From: Histomonas meleagridis
Lineage: Eukaryota; Parabasalia; Tritrichomonadida; Dientamoebidae
Reading direction: 5' to 3'
Length of the DNA: 64,000 nt
Assembly (NCBI GenBank): GCA_020186115.1
Contig: WSYJ01000140.1
Span: 1-64,000, forward strand
This document shows, one piece after another, positions 10,703 to 20,600 of the stretch; within the stretch, counting starts at the first letter, position 1; each line of letters begins with the position of its first letter. The notes under the pieces are model-generated. The model had not been told where the DNA came from. It did not search any database and saw nothing but the letters and a program-made list of their open reading frames with translations. Both the position numbers and the translations under genes were made by a program.

Positions 10703-11647
10703 ATGATTATACTTAAACGGTTTTTTGGTTGGTTGTGGATTTTTGCAGGTATAAGAATAATCATGTTTTACTTCGGATTCTTTATAATTCTCCTATGTTT
10801 CATCTTAGTTTTAATGCTTTACACATGTCTTGGAGAAACACAGGCAGCGGCTGATATTAAAAAATGGGTAGGCGAAAGCATGATTTTTATATCGAAAGAA
10901 AAAAGTAAAGATACATCTACACAACCAACTCAAGCTCAAGCAAACATGAAAAAAGAAATCAAAATGACTCCACTTCAATTTAGAAGCTATTCACCAACAC
11001 CCGATGGTGAATTTATGTCAGCTCTTCGCGAACTAAATGAAGACCACTGTACTACTCCAGGCTGGAAAGTTGCCTATGACAAAAGTATAACAAGCAAAAA
11101 GAATAACAAAAATCTCATGAATCTAACTCTTCGAAAAATACCAGAAACTCCAAAACAAAATCATAGTAATAGATCCCAAACAAAATTCAATGTTCCTTTA
11201 AAATCTACGTCCTTTAAATATGTTTCAACAAATGCTGCATCATTTGTAAGAAAGGCTACACCACCAAAAATCGAAATTGTTCAAGACGAACCAACCGAAT
11301 CACCTAAATCTACAAATCCATTCGGTTCGTTTGGACCACAAAATAACAATTTCGGTGCATCGTCTACAACACCTTTATTTGGTACAACTCCACTAGTAGG
11401 TACAACTCCATCAATAGGTACAACTCCATCAATAGGTACAACTCCACTAGTAGGTACAACTCCATCAATAGGTACAACTCCATCAATAGGCACAACTCCA
11501 TCAGTAGGTACAACTCCACTAGTAGGCACAACTCCACCAGTAGGTGTTGTTCAGCCTAAAGTGGCATCAAATCCTTCAAAACCTGTATCGAGCTCGCCAT
11601 TTGGAAGTATGCAAACAAGCCAATCTCAGAGTCCTCAAGCATCATGA
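10703..11647 (+). CDS. Membrane-anchored FG/GTTP-repeat protein, candidate pore-membrane nucleoporin
   Basis: The 314-residue product has a strongly hydrophobic N-terminus (about residues 8-42, one or two membrane segments), then a basic, Ser/Thr/Pro-rich soluble part. Its tail from about residue 205 contains FG dipeptides (NPFGSFG, NNNFGAS, PLFGTTP, SSPFGSM). The tail also has about ten tandem hexapeptides of the form GTTPS/L-I/V, encoded by a near-perfect 18-bp repeat at about 11390-11545. N-terminal membrane anchor plus FG tail is the build of POM121-type pore-membrane nucleoporins. That role is inferred, because FG dipeptides are few and no folded nucleoporin domain is visible. The reverse-strand frame over the repeat is a shadow. 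Confidence 0.65.
   Translation: MIILKRFFGWLWIFAGIRIIMFYFGFFIILLCFILVLMLYTCLGETQAAADIKKWVGESMIFISKEKSKDTSTQPTQAQANMKKEIKMTPLQFRSYSPTPDGEFMSALRELNEDHCTTPGWKVAYDKSITSKKNNKNLMNLTLRKIPETPKQNHSNRSQTKFNVPLKSTSFKYVSTNAASFVRKATPPKIEIVQDEPTESPKSTNPFGSFGPQNNNFGASSTTPLFGTTPLVGTTPSIGTTPSIGTTPLVGTTPSIGTTPSIGTTPSVGTTPLVGTTPPVGVVQPKVASNPSKPVSSSPFGSMQTSQSQSPQAS
11392..11545 (+). repeat. 18-bp minisatellite coding GTTPxx hexapeptides
   Basis: Roughly nine to ten units of GGTACAACTCCATCAATA type with a few third-position changes. It is in frame with the surrounding gene, so gain or loss of units changes protein length by multiples of six residues. Confidence 0.85.
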
Positions 11648-11818
11648 TAATATTTATATTTTAGAAACATTTCGAATCTCATTTATATATAAAATATCTT
11701 TTTGTTTAAATTTATCATAAAGTGAATTGTGTTGATTTGATGAATATTATGATATAACATCAGAGAATTTATAGAGTGATCGAAACAAAAATGAATTTTT
11801 TACGAAATAAGTTGAGAT

Positions 11819-12970
11819 TCAATTTTTCCAAGAAGAATGAAATCGTGTAAAGTATTCAATGTCATCTTTGATGTCACCTGGAACAAACATAAAGTGGTTC
11901 CCTAAGACATCCCCTCTTCTAATCCTACCTCTTAATTCACTTGGCATTTCAACAATAATTTGCGTCCTACAATGATCTGGTGAAACCTTTTCAGGATTTT
12001 TCACATCGACCAATTCAGCCATTACTTGTCCATCAGCACCAATTCTTGCCATTGTCCATTTTCCTTCTTTTACTTTCCCGCAAATTGCTTTTCCAAGTCC
12101 ACTTTCGAAATGTGTTTTAATTGATGAATCGGAACAAAGTTTACGTGGAATTGTACAATGTGCAAACGTCATTTGATCGCCGTTGAAGCCTGTTGCGTTG
12201 GCCATGAAAACTGGTGACCTTGCAAGAGACTGAAGAATAATCATTGTAACGGCAGAAGAAATATCTCCTTCACACGTCGCTGTAATTCCTTCGTCATTGA
12301 ATTCAGATACTTCGACACAAGATGTGACCTTATAAGGAAGTATGTCAAAACATCGAATCGTAAATGCATCCAAATTGTTTTTCTTGATTAGTTGTGAAAG
12401 TGATGTTTTAACTGATTTGCTATCAAGTATTTTGTTGATAAACTCTTTCATGGATATTTTCTTGGTTTGGATATGGAAAACTTGTGGAAGATGTTCTGCA
12501 ATGCGCCCAGAACAGATCAGCCATGGAGAAGGCTCTCCGATAATGCCAAGGCGAGGTGGTTTTTGAACAAAACGGGATGATACTGAAGCTGCATTAAGAA
12601 TTGATTTCAAAGATTTAGCATCGTCGATTGAACAGAAAATTGTGGGTGCGCGTTTTCCTTTCTTATGCTCAAGGTTAAGTCTAGCTGATAACTCACATCC
12701 TGAAGCAAAGGAATTTGCTTTGTTATGTGTAAGAATAATTGCTGGACTATGAGGATTTTCCATAGCAACCTTGAGAAATGGTGCTTCAGAACCACCTGTT
12801 AAGCAAACACCAAGTAATGGTTCCCCTTTCTTCAGTGGTGCTTCTGATTTCTCGAGAAATATATGGTTTGGCTTGTTAGAAAATAATGGGGATAAGTAGT
12901 TTGCAACAGTTTGCTCTGATATTGGAAAATCAGATTTGAAAATACGAAACTTAAGCGTGCTTTGCAACAT
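11819..12970 (-). CDS. L-fucose/arabinose isomerase-fold protein (COG2407-like)
   Basis: This 383-residue protein resembles the sugar-isomerase superfamily. A Rossmann-like N-terminal half contains LLGVCLTGGSEAPF near residues 52-65. The C-terminal catalytic half has CEGDISSAVTM near 233-243, a conserved AHC near 270, and GNHFMF near 357-362. In L-fucose isomerase, Glu, Asp and a late His bind the catalytic manganese; the CEGD and GNH residues are plausible equivalents. It is shorter than true fucose isomerases (about 590) and closer in length to the archaeal/bacterial COG2407 group, so the substrate is uncertain. Bacterial transfer is possible. The ATG is at 12968-12970, with AACG motifs within 50 bases upstream. 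Confidence 0.7.
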   Translation of the reverse strand: MLQSTLKFRIFKSDFPISEQTVANYLSPLFSNKPNHIFLEKSEAPLKKGEPLLGVCLTGGSEAPFLKVAMENPHSPAIILTHNKANSFASGCELSARLNLEHKKGKRAPTIFCSIDDAKSLKSILNAASVSSRFVQKPPRLGIIGEPSPWLICSGRIAEHLPQVFHIQTKKISMKEFINKILDSKSVKTSLSQLIKKNNLDAFTIRCFDILPYKVTSCVEVSEFNDEGITATCEGDISSAVTMIILQSLARSPVFMANATGFNGDQMTFAHCTIPRKLCSDSSIKTHFESGLGKAICGKVKEGKWTMARIGADGQVMAELVDVKNPEKVSPDHCRTQIIVEMPSELRGRIRRGDVLGNHFMFVPGDIKDDIEYFTRFHSSWKN

Positions 12971-13377
12971 TATAAAAATGTGAATAAAACGAGCGTTTTT
13001 GAACGAAAATAATTAAAAGCTTTACAATAACTAATGAACGGTTTGTTTAGAGAAACGATAAACTTTTTCAAATGTTTAAAAGATGAAAGCTCTTCTTCTA
13101 AGAAGAACATATGTTCTGGAATAAAAATTGTCTTTTTTGTTTCTCCTGGTGTTCTTTAGTGCAATATAGGGAAATTTTTTTGCATGTTTAAAAAAAAATT
13201 AATTTCTTGAAAAACTTTTTTCCTTAATATATTTTCTTAAGCTTCATAGTTGTCCATCCGTCCATCGATTAAAACAATATACCATGATGATGCATCATCA
13301 GAAAGAAAATGGACTTCAAGTGGATCAAAAAGTGACATTTTTTGGCAGCCAACATTGACGGTTTTCACTTTTAAGCG
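12971..13377. other. Divergent promoter region between the isomerase-like gene and AP-4 sigma
   Basis: About 400 bases with no credible gene. AACG cores lie near the isomerase start (about 12990-13005), and GACGGTTTT sits about 20 bases before the AP-4 sigma ATG. A reverse-strand frame at 13237-13536 is a shadow of the sigma gene. Confidence 0.55.
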
Positions 13378-13803
13378 ATGATTAAGTTCTTCTTGATTGT
13401 GAACCGCTTTGGCCAAACAAGACTTGCACAATACTACGGAGAAAGGCCACCAACTGAAGAGCGCCAAAAACTTGAGAACGAAATCATTCGTCAATGTGTT
13501 TCTAGAAATGAAGAAACATGCTTCTGCTTCCATCATGATGACATTAAAATAGTTTACAAACGTTACCTTGCTATTTATTGTATTGCTGGAGTTGAAGAAG
13601 ATGCTAACGAACTTGAAATCATTTCATTCTTCGATTTCTTCTTCCAAACACTTCGTGATTACTTTGGTGATATCACTGAATTCCATATTCTCTATCACCT
13701 TGCTGAAACTTATACAACATTAAACGAAATTGTTATGGACGGAGAAATAGTAGAAACATCAAGAGCTAAAATTATTAGCTACCTTGGTTCTATTTTCGTC
13801 TAA
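13378..13803 (+). CDS. Adaptor-protein small (sigma) subunit, AP-4-like
   Basis: At 141 residues it has the full length of an AP sigma chain, a longin-fold subunit of heterotetrameric clathrin-type adaptors. The N-terminus MIKFFLIVNRFGQTRLAQYY and the C-terminal VETSRAKII fit AP-4 sigma better than AP-1, AP-2 or AP-3. IKIVYKRYLAIYC near residues 57-69 and the E-x-D/E-x-NELE stretch are general sigma features. It would help sort cargo at the trans-Golgi network. AP-4 is patchily retained in protists, so the class assignment is the weaker part of this call; membership in the sigma family is firm. Confidence 0.85.
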   Translation: MIKFFLIVNRFGQTRLAQYYGERPPTEERQKLENEIIRQCVSRNEETCFCFHHDDIKIVYKRYLAIYCIAGVEEDANELEIISFFDFFFQTLRDYFGDITEFHILYHLAETYTTLNEIVMDGEIVETSRAKIISYLGSIFV

Positions 13804-14439
13804 GATGGTGGTATGGTTTACAAGTAAATTTTCACAATTTAAACTTTTGATAATTTTATTTCCATTACTGAGCATGTTTCTTGAAACGAATTTAGAATGG
13901 TTCACAATTACGAGCTTTAACATATGTTTTTTTTGCAGATCAAACTTTGAGTATTTTTCGGTACAAAATGTTAACATTTAAACAACAATGTGATTTAATA
14001 TCAAAACTAAACAGAAGTTTTATGACATAATTGGTAATCTTTGGTTTGAGTTTTCTCTTGAAATATGCTTTGATTTTTTACTTCATCTTATATATAATAG
14101 GTTCACCTAAAATTGCTTCATGGATGTTGGAATAAGAATTGTTCGAATTATAAATAAATTATCAAAATTTTAAAAAGTTTTTGGAAGTAATAAATATATC
14201 TCATTTAAAACAAAGGGAATCTTTAAAATCAAAATGAGATTTTTTATATTCATGAAGGAACTTAAATTAATGACTAAATTTATTTCAACAGAATTAAGTT
14301 ATTATAAATGTATTTATTAAGAATTTACATCACTTTCAAAATGTTTTCTTTTACAAAAACAGCTGACAATGAAATAGTTCTCAAAAAATTGGTGTTTTTG
14401 CTGATTTAATTAATTAAAACAAAAATTTATTTTATTCAT
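13804..14439. other. AT-rich convergent intergenic region
   Basis: Lies between the 3' ends of the AP sigma gene (+) and TELO2 (-). No RNA gene, repeat or conserved frame was recognised; short frames at 13759-13981 on both strands look fortuitous. Confidence 0.55.
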
Positions 14440-16590
14440 TCAATTATTACCCGGAATCAATTTTTGTAGATCGTCTTCATGTCTTTGCGCCAAATACTCG
14501 CATGTTCCCTGTGCAATTTCCCTGCACATTTCATCCGGATCGTCCTCAGCCATCGACACCAAAAACTCTCCGATTTCGTCGTTCCCTCTATATTCCTTTA
14601 AAGCTCTAACAGCGCAAGACGCGGCGAACAGCAATGCTCTTCTTGCATTCGGTGGTCTGATTCCTCTTAGCACCAAAACGATTTGCAACATATCCTTAGC
14701 CATTGCCTCTAATTCGAGGACAGATTCGCCCGCTGCTTCGATGATCACAGCGAGTGTTGTAAGTGCTTGTGAAGCCTCGAGTCCATCTTCTTCTATTATT
14801 AACTTATCGAGTTCCAAACTATTAATAATTCCATAGAAGTATATTGACGCACATGGACTGAACTTATTAGATGATGAAACAGCAGTAATTTTGGTGCGCG
14901 CGCGGCCCCATCTACGAGTATGTGCTTCTATAAGTGTAACTGTTTGTTTTTCAGGTTTTGGGAGTTCAGACATTTCTGATGCTGCATATGATATAGCAGA
15001 TAATAATTGAACTTTTCGGCCTAATGAATGAGTACGTTTCTTTTGAAGCTCTCCAACAACCATCTTAGAGACAGGAACTGGAAATGTGGTCATCATTGCA
15101 ACTAATGCATTACGGCGATTCTCATCAAAATCATCTTGATTATATTCATTATCAACGGTTAATAAAATTGTTAATAATTCCGACCCAAAATGTGTTAGCT
15201 CTTGTTGGGTCATCTTCTTAATGATATCTGCGGAAGATGAAATGGCTGTTTGGAATTTCTTGTAACGGTCGACATCATTTTCATCGGTTCGGAAAAGTGC
15301 TATGAGTTCGCGCGGATGTAATAACTTCTGATCATCTGTTTTGTCGTCATCATCAATCGCATACGGTATTAGATCATCATCACTTGAGTCACTTAATTGT
15401 TCCACATAAGGTGAATCAATATCAACATCTGATGAATCTGAATCACTTTTCGCATCTAATGGGGTACGTGGTGCAAGTTCATTGGAATCTTCTTCTTCTT
15501 TAGGATGAAGCTCATCAAATTTTACGGCTTGGTCTGGAATTAAAATTGCTGTAATTCGTTCACCAATTTCTAACCCATAACGTCGAATTTCTGGTGATGA
15601 TATACTAATATGTGCTGATACACCAGACATAATTAAACTTGTGGCATTACAACTTTTAAGTTGATCTTGTGTAGTTCGAGGTAATAAACGTAATATTGCT
15701 ATAGATAATTGTCTGTGTAAAGCCGTTGACATTTGTGTAATTAATCGATGTCTGGACCAAATTTCACCACATTTTTCTAGTGCTTCAAGTGTTTTTCCTT
15801 GTCCAACTAAAAAATCTATGAGAACGTTAACTGCGTGATCGTTCATAACTTTTTGAGTGAGGAAATGGTAAAGAAGATCTTGAACCCTTTTAATTGATGG
15901 ATATATTACGGCTAAAACAGATGAAGCCATTTGTTTAGGAGTGTCTTCAAGAAGACTTAAAATAAATGGTGATAATGCAGATGGTGATATTTTTAAAGCT
16001 GCTTCTGCAATTTGTGGTGCTGTAAATGAAGCTTTCCAGATATACTTTGTTAAACGTAAAATTGAATATTTGGAAAGTAAAGTTGAATCAAGAGTTTTTA
16101 TTGATGTTGTAAGTCTATCAAAGAATGAGTTGGTTCGAAGTAATTCAGGAATTGGTGAATCTTTTACATCAGCAAAAGCTGAAGCAACTCTATCTGGAAT
16201 TGAAAAAATTAAAGCAATAACTTCATTATATATTTCTTCTTCTTGACGTTCTTGTGCAATTTCTATTGTCCTAGAATAAAGTCGTTTTTTAGCCCATTTT
16301 TTTAGGTAATCAGCACATATTAATTTTGATTGGTTATTTTTTAAACAAGAAATAATTACATTTAAAACTGGATATTCTGGTGCAAATAACCATAAATCAA
16401 AACATTCAAGTCGAATATCAACTGGAAACAATGATCCAAATGTTGGTAAAGTTGAAGTTAAAATTGCTTCAAGATAAGGTTGAAGAAGTGTTTGATCTTC
16501 TTTTAAAAAATCTGAAATTTCTCTAGCTAAAATACCTGCTTTTTCCATATTTCTTTTTTCATCTTTAAATTGTGCTATTTTAGTTTTCAT
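14440..16590 (-). CDS. TELO2: TELO2/Tel2-like PIKK stability factor
   Basis: This 716-residue helical-repeat protein carries the C-terminal Tel2 signature. A helical block ends in MVVGELQKKRTHSLGRKVQLLSAIS (in part, about residues 515-540), followed by a short basic RRWGRARTK stretch and NKFSPCASIYFYGII. The end reads MAEDDPDEMCREIA, close to the vertebrate WLADVAEKDPDED. An acidic Ser/Asp linker (about residues 365-425) separates the two solenoid halves; in yeast and animals the equivalent linker is phosphorylated by CK2, and CK2 sites (SDSSDVD, SDSSDDD) are abundant here. Tel2 with Tti1/Tti2 delivers PI3K-like kinases to Hsp90. The start shares a 73-bp promoter with the CPSF6-like gene. Confidence 0.8.
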   Translation of the reverse strand: MKTKIAQFKDEKRNMEKAGILAREISDFLKEDQTLLQPYLEAILTSTLPTFGSLFPVDIRLECFDLWLFAPEYPVLNVIISCLKNNQSKLICADYLKKWAKKRLYSRTIEIAQERQEEEIYNEVIALIFSIPDRVASAFADVKDSPIPELLRTNSFFDRLTTSIKTLDSTLLSKYSILRLTKYIWKASFTAPQIAEAALKISPSALSPFILSLLEDTPKQMASSVLAVIYPSIKRVQDLLYHFLTQKVMNDHAVNVLIDFLVGQGKTLEALEKCGEIWSRHRLITQMSTALHRQLSIAILRLLPRTTQDQLKSCNATSLIMSGVSAHISISSPEIRRYGLEIGERITAILIPDQAVKFDELHPKEEEDSNELAPRTPLDAKSDSDSSDVDIDSPYVEQLSDSSDDDLIPYAIDDDDKTDDQKLLHPRELIALFRTDENDVDRYKKFQTAISSSADIIKKMTQQELTHFGSELLTILLTVDNEYNQDDFDENRRNALVAMMTTFPVPVSKMVVGELQKKRTHSLGRKVQLLSAISYAASEMSELPKPEKQTVTLIEAHTRRWGRARTKITAVSSSNKFSPCASIYFYGIINSLELDKLIIEEDGLEASQALTTLAVIIEAAGESVLELEAMAKDMLQIVLVLRGIRPPNARRALLFAASCAVRALKEYRGNDEIGEFLVSMAEDDPDEMCREIAQGTCEYLAQRHEDDLQKLIPGNN

Positions 16591-16663
16591 ATTTTATAAT
16601 AGATAATTGGTCATATTAAGAGAAAACGTTTATTCTTAACGTCTGTTTCAGAAAGACCATCCA
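16591..16663. promoter_or_regulatory. Short bidirectional promoter, TELO2 and CPSF6-like genes
   Basis: Only 73 bases separate the two divergent ATGs. Two Myb-like cores, AACGTTTA and AACGTC, lie in the middle (about 16624-16642), so they are available to both genes. Confidence 0.65.
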
Positions 16664-17485
16664 ATGAGTGACGACGAAGACATTTATGGTGATGATCCAA
16701 TGCCAATTCAAAGTCATGCACCTGAAGCTGCACAACTAGAAGAACCTAAAATCGAAAAAATGCCAGAAATAGTAGAAAATGATTTACCAAAATATTCATT
16801 TAGAATTAAAAAACTTGATTGGTGGATTACTGATGAAGAAATAAGAAAGCGGTTATCAACCGTGGCAAATGTTGTTGATTTAATAATGTTTCAAAAAGAA
16901 ACTAATGGAATTTTTGATGGAACATTTGAATGTACTCTTGAAAGTGATTTAAACAAGAAAGAACTTGTAGCCAGACTTCAACAACTTAAATATTCAGATG
17001 ATGATCAAAACGAATATTCTGTTATTTTTGCTTCAGGTGCTAAACCTACACAAATAATTAATAAAAACCTAAAACCAGCTCCAATGCTTTATGAAGATCC
17101 TAAAAACCCAATACCAAAGAATTTATTACCAATTGATACATCTAAAGAACCTACTAAATCTAAAAAATCAGAAGAAGAAAAACGAAGAAAGAAAGAAAAA
17201 CTACATGATAGAAAACGAGACAGTGATTATCGAAGACGAAGAGATGATAGATATGATTATGATTATGATTCTGACTATGATTATGATTATGATCCAAGAA
17301 GTTCAAGAAGAAGCCGTCGCTCAGACTATTATGATCGCGACAGAGATCGTGACCGTGATAGAGATCGTGATCGAGATCGTGATTGGGATCGTGACCGTGA
17401 TAGGGATAGGGATCGTGATCGTGATAGAGGTGGAGATCGACGTCGTCGTGACGATGATAAGTATCGTGACAAGAGACGTAAATAA
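16664..17485 (+). CDS. CPSF6/7-like RRM protein with RD-rich tail (cleavage factor Im large subunit)
   Basis: The 273-residue product has an RRM at about residues 43-125. Its first strand reads RIKKLDWWITDEEIRKRL, the WWxTDE pattern of CPSF6/CPSF7, the large subunit of pre-mRNA cleavage factor Im. A Lys/Glu region follows, then DYDYDSDYDYDYD, then a long Arg-Asp alternating tail (about 225-265). This tail replaces the RS/RD/RE domain of the animal protein and probably mediates protein contacts in 3'-end processing. The tail DNA is a degenerate GAYCGT microsatellite, so its length probably varies. The opposite-strand frames over the tail are artefacts of this repeat. It could alternatively be another RRM splicing factor. 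Confidence 0.75.
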   Translation: MSDDEDIYGDDPMPIQSHAPEAAQLEEPKIEKMPEIVENDLPKYSFRIKKLDWWITDEEIRKRLSTVANVVDLIMFQKETNGIFDGTFECTLESDLNKKELVARLQQLKYSDDDQNEYSVIFASGAKPTQIINKNLKPAPMLYEDPKNPIPKNLLPIDTSKEPTKSKKSEEEKRRKKEKLHDRKRDSDYRRRRDDRYDYDYDSDYDYDYDPRSSRRSRRSDYYDRDRDRDRDRDRDRDRDWDRDRDRDRDRDRDRGGDRRRRDDDKYRDKRRK

Positions 17486-17618
17486 ATTAATGTATATCGA
17501 ATGGGTTTTCATTCACACATATCAAAAAAAAAGCTTTTTTAGTAAAAAAGCAAAGACTTCATTTTGTTAAAGTTTGTTTTGATTTTTAGGGCACCCCAAA
17601 TTAAAGCCAACAGAAAAA

Positions 17619-20600
17619 ATGCTTGGGATGGACCATGAAAAACCAAGGGCGGATGATGTAACAACAATCCCTCCTGATAGTAAATGGAATCTCCTTCCAC
17701 TTATTTTAAAGACAACTGGTTTAACCAAGTTACAATTAAATTCATTTAATGATTTCATAGACTTTGGATTAACAAGGATTATGAAAGCTAACAGAACAGT
17801 TGTCATTTCAGAAACCCCAAGAATTGTGATTCAATATAAAAGTATATATGTAGATAAACCTTATTATCCAAATACACAAAGAAAATTAACACCACAAGCA
17901 TGTAGATTATCAGCATTAACTTATGCAGCTAATGTATATGTTGATTATGATTATATTACACCAAAAAGTGTTAAGTCAGTTTCAAATATACCAATAGCTA
18001 AATTACCAATTATGTTACGTTCAAATCGATGTCATTTATATAATGCTACTAATGAAGAATTTGCCTCAATGGATGAATGTCCTTATGATCCAGGGTGTTA
18101 TTTTATCATTCGTGGAACAGAACGTGTTGTATTAGTACAAGAACAAGCCCCATATAATCGTATCTTAGTAGAACGAACTGGTAATGATTTTCAAGCTGTA
18201 TGTAATTCATCAACAGATACCCATAAAACTCGAATTGAATTATTATGGAAGAAAGGCTCACTTACATTACATCATAATATGTTACATGAAGATCTTCCTG
18301 TCTTTATAGTTTTTCGTGCCTTAGGAGTTGTTAGTGATCAAGAAATAATGCAAATCATTGATCCGACAGGCAACATAACCGATTTACTAATGAATAGTTT
18401 ACAAGAAAGTATCCGTTTAGAAATTAATACACAAGATCAAGCATTAGCATTTATTGATAAACGATTACGTAATCAACAAATCACTGGTATATTTGCTACC
18501 AAAGAAGAACGAGCATTACCTAATTATAAAGCTCGTGAATTTTTACGTACGATGTTTGCAGCACATATTCAATCAACACTTACTGAGTTTCATAAGAAAG
18601 CAATTTTCTTTGGGTTAATGGTTCGATGGCTTTTATTAGCTACAAAAGATAAAACTATTTGTGACTCACGCGATTTCTTTGGTAACAAACGCTTAGAGTT
18701 AGCAGGCGAATTAGTTGATTTATTATTTGAAGATTTATTTAAAGTTTTTAATTTAAACATCCAAAAATCAATGAAGAAATATATGAGTCGTTCGAAAGCG
18801 CCTGACATTACAACAGTTAATACATTTATGCGACAAAAATTAATCACAGATGGATTAAATGCAGCAATATCATCAGGCAATTGGAACATTACTCGATTTA
18901 AAATGATGAGAGCAGGTGTATCACAACCATTAGCACGATTATCATATTTAAACTTCATGTCAATGATCACACGAATTTCATCACATTTCGAAAAAACTCA
19001 AAAAGTATCAGGAGCACGATCTTTATATCCGTCACAATTCGGCTTCATTTGCCCATCAGATACACCAGAAGGAGCACAATGTGGACTTGTTAAAAACTTT
19101 TCATTAACAGCACATGTAACAGTTTTCTCAGATCCTATGTCAGTTAAGAGAACATTATTTAACATTGGTGTCGAAGATATTAATTTATTTACTGGAGAAG
19201 AAATATCTTCGAATTATATAGTGTTATTAAATGGTGAACCAATAGGAATAACATCAGAACCAGAAACAATATGTAAACGATTTAGAAATGCACGAAGACA
19301 TCATTGGTTTGATCGATTTACAGCTATATGGATTTCACCACCTAAAAAAGCTATTTTCATATCAACAGAAGCAGGAAGAGTATGTCGACCATTAATTATA
19401 GTTGAGAATCGAAAGAGTAAATTAACAAAAGAAATGATCAATTTAATACATGATAACAAATTATCATTTGAAACATTATTAGATAAAGGAATTATTGAAT
19501 ATATTGACGTTAATGAACAACATGATACATTAATTGCATTTGAAGAACAACAATTAGAAACTGATGATTTTACACATATGGAAATAGATAATGCACAAAT
19601 CTTAGGCATATGTGCAGGTGTTATTCCATGTCCACATCATAATCAATCGCCAAGAAATACATATCAATGTGCTATGGGTAAACAAGCAGTTGGACCTTCT
19701 GCATTAAACATCTTTAATCGTACAGATAAGTCGTCATATTTCTTATGTTATCCACAACAACCTATGGTTCAAACGCGTACTATACGTTTATCCAAATATA
19801 ATGAAATGCCATGTGGCCAAAGTGCGATGGTTGCAATTATGTCATATTCAGGACATGATATTGAAGATGCTTTAGTCATGAACAAAGCATCATTAGATCG
19901 AGGCTTTGGACGACGTTATTATTTATCCAAGATTGACATCATCTTAAAACATTATGATGATGATCGTTATGATCGAATTGCTACATTACAAGAAGACCCT
20001 TCAATTGATCGTAAGAAACCAGACTTATGTTTATTAGATGATGATGGTCTTGTTAAAGCAGGTGTTGAAATCGAAGAAGGACAAGTATACGCAAATAAAT
20101 ATGTCCCATCAACAGTTAAATATAAAGAATCACGTCAAAGATATAACCAACCTTATCCAGTAATGATCCATAATGTAATCCAAGCAAGTACTGAATACGG
20201 GCCAATATATACAATCAAAACTCGAGACTTTAGACGCCCTGAATATGGTGATAAGTTTTCATCACGACATGGACAAAAAGGTACTATAGGTCTCATCGTC
20301 GAACAAGAAGATATGCCTTATACTGAAACAGGTATTTATCCCGACATCATTATGAATCCGCATGGTTTCCCTTCGAGAATGACTGTTGGTAAGATGATCG
20401 AATTAATATCAGGTAAAGTCGGATTGTTCAAAGGTAAATTCGGTAATGGTACTGCATTTAGTAGTGATCGTGTACAAGATATATTCGATGATTTAGCAGA
20501 AGCAGGTTATAGTTATAGTGGAAAAGAATTATTAATGAGCGGTATCACTGGTGAACCAATCGAAGCGTATATATTCTTCGGACCTGTGTTTTATCAATCG

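Noticed and set aside
11281-11529. Reverse-strand GVVPTDGVV-repeat protein
   Set aside because: It is the antisense of the 18-bp coding minisatellite in the FG-repeat gene; no ATG context or N-terminal domain.
17091-17570. Ile/Met-rich frames on both strands over the Arg-Asp tail
   Set aside because: They arise from the GAYCGT repeat of the CPSF6-like gene read in other frames.
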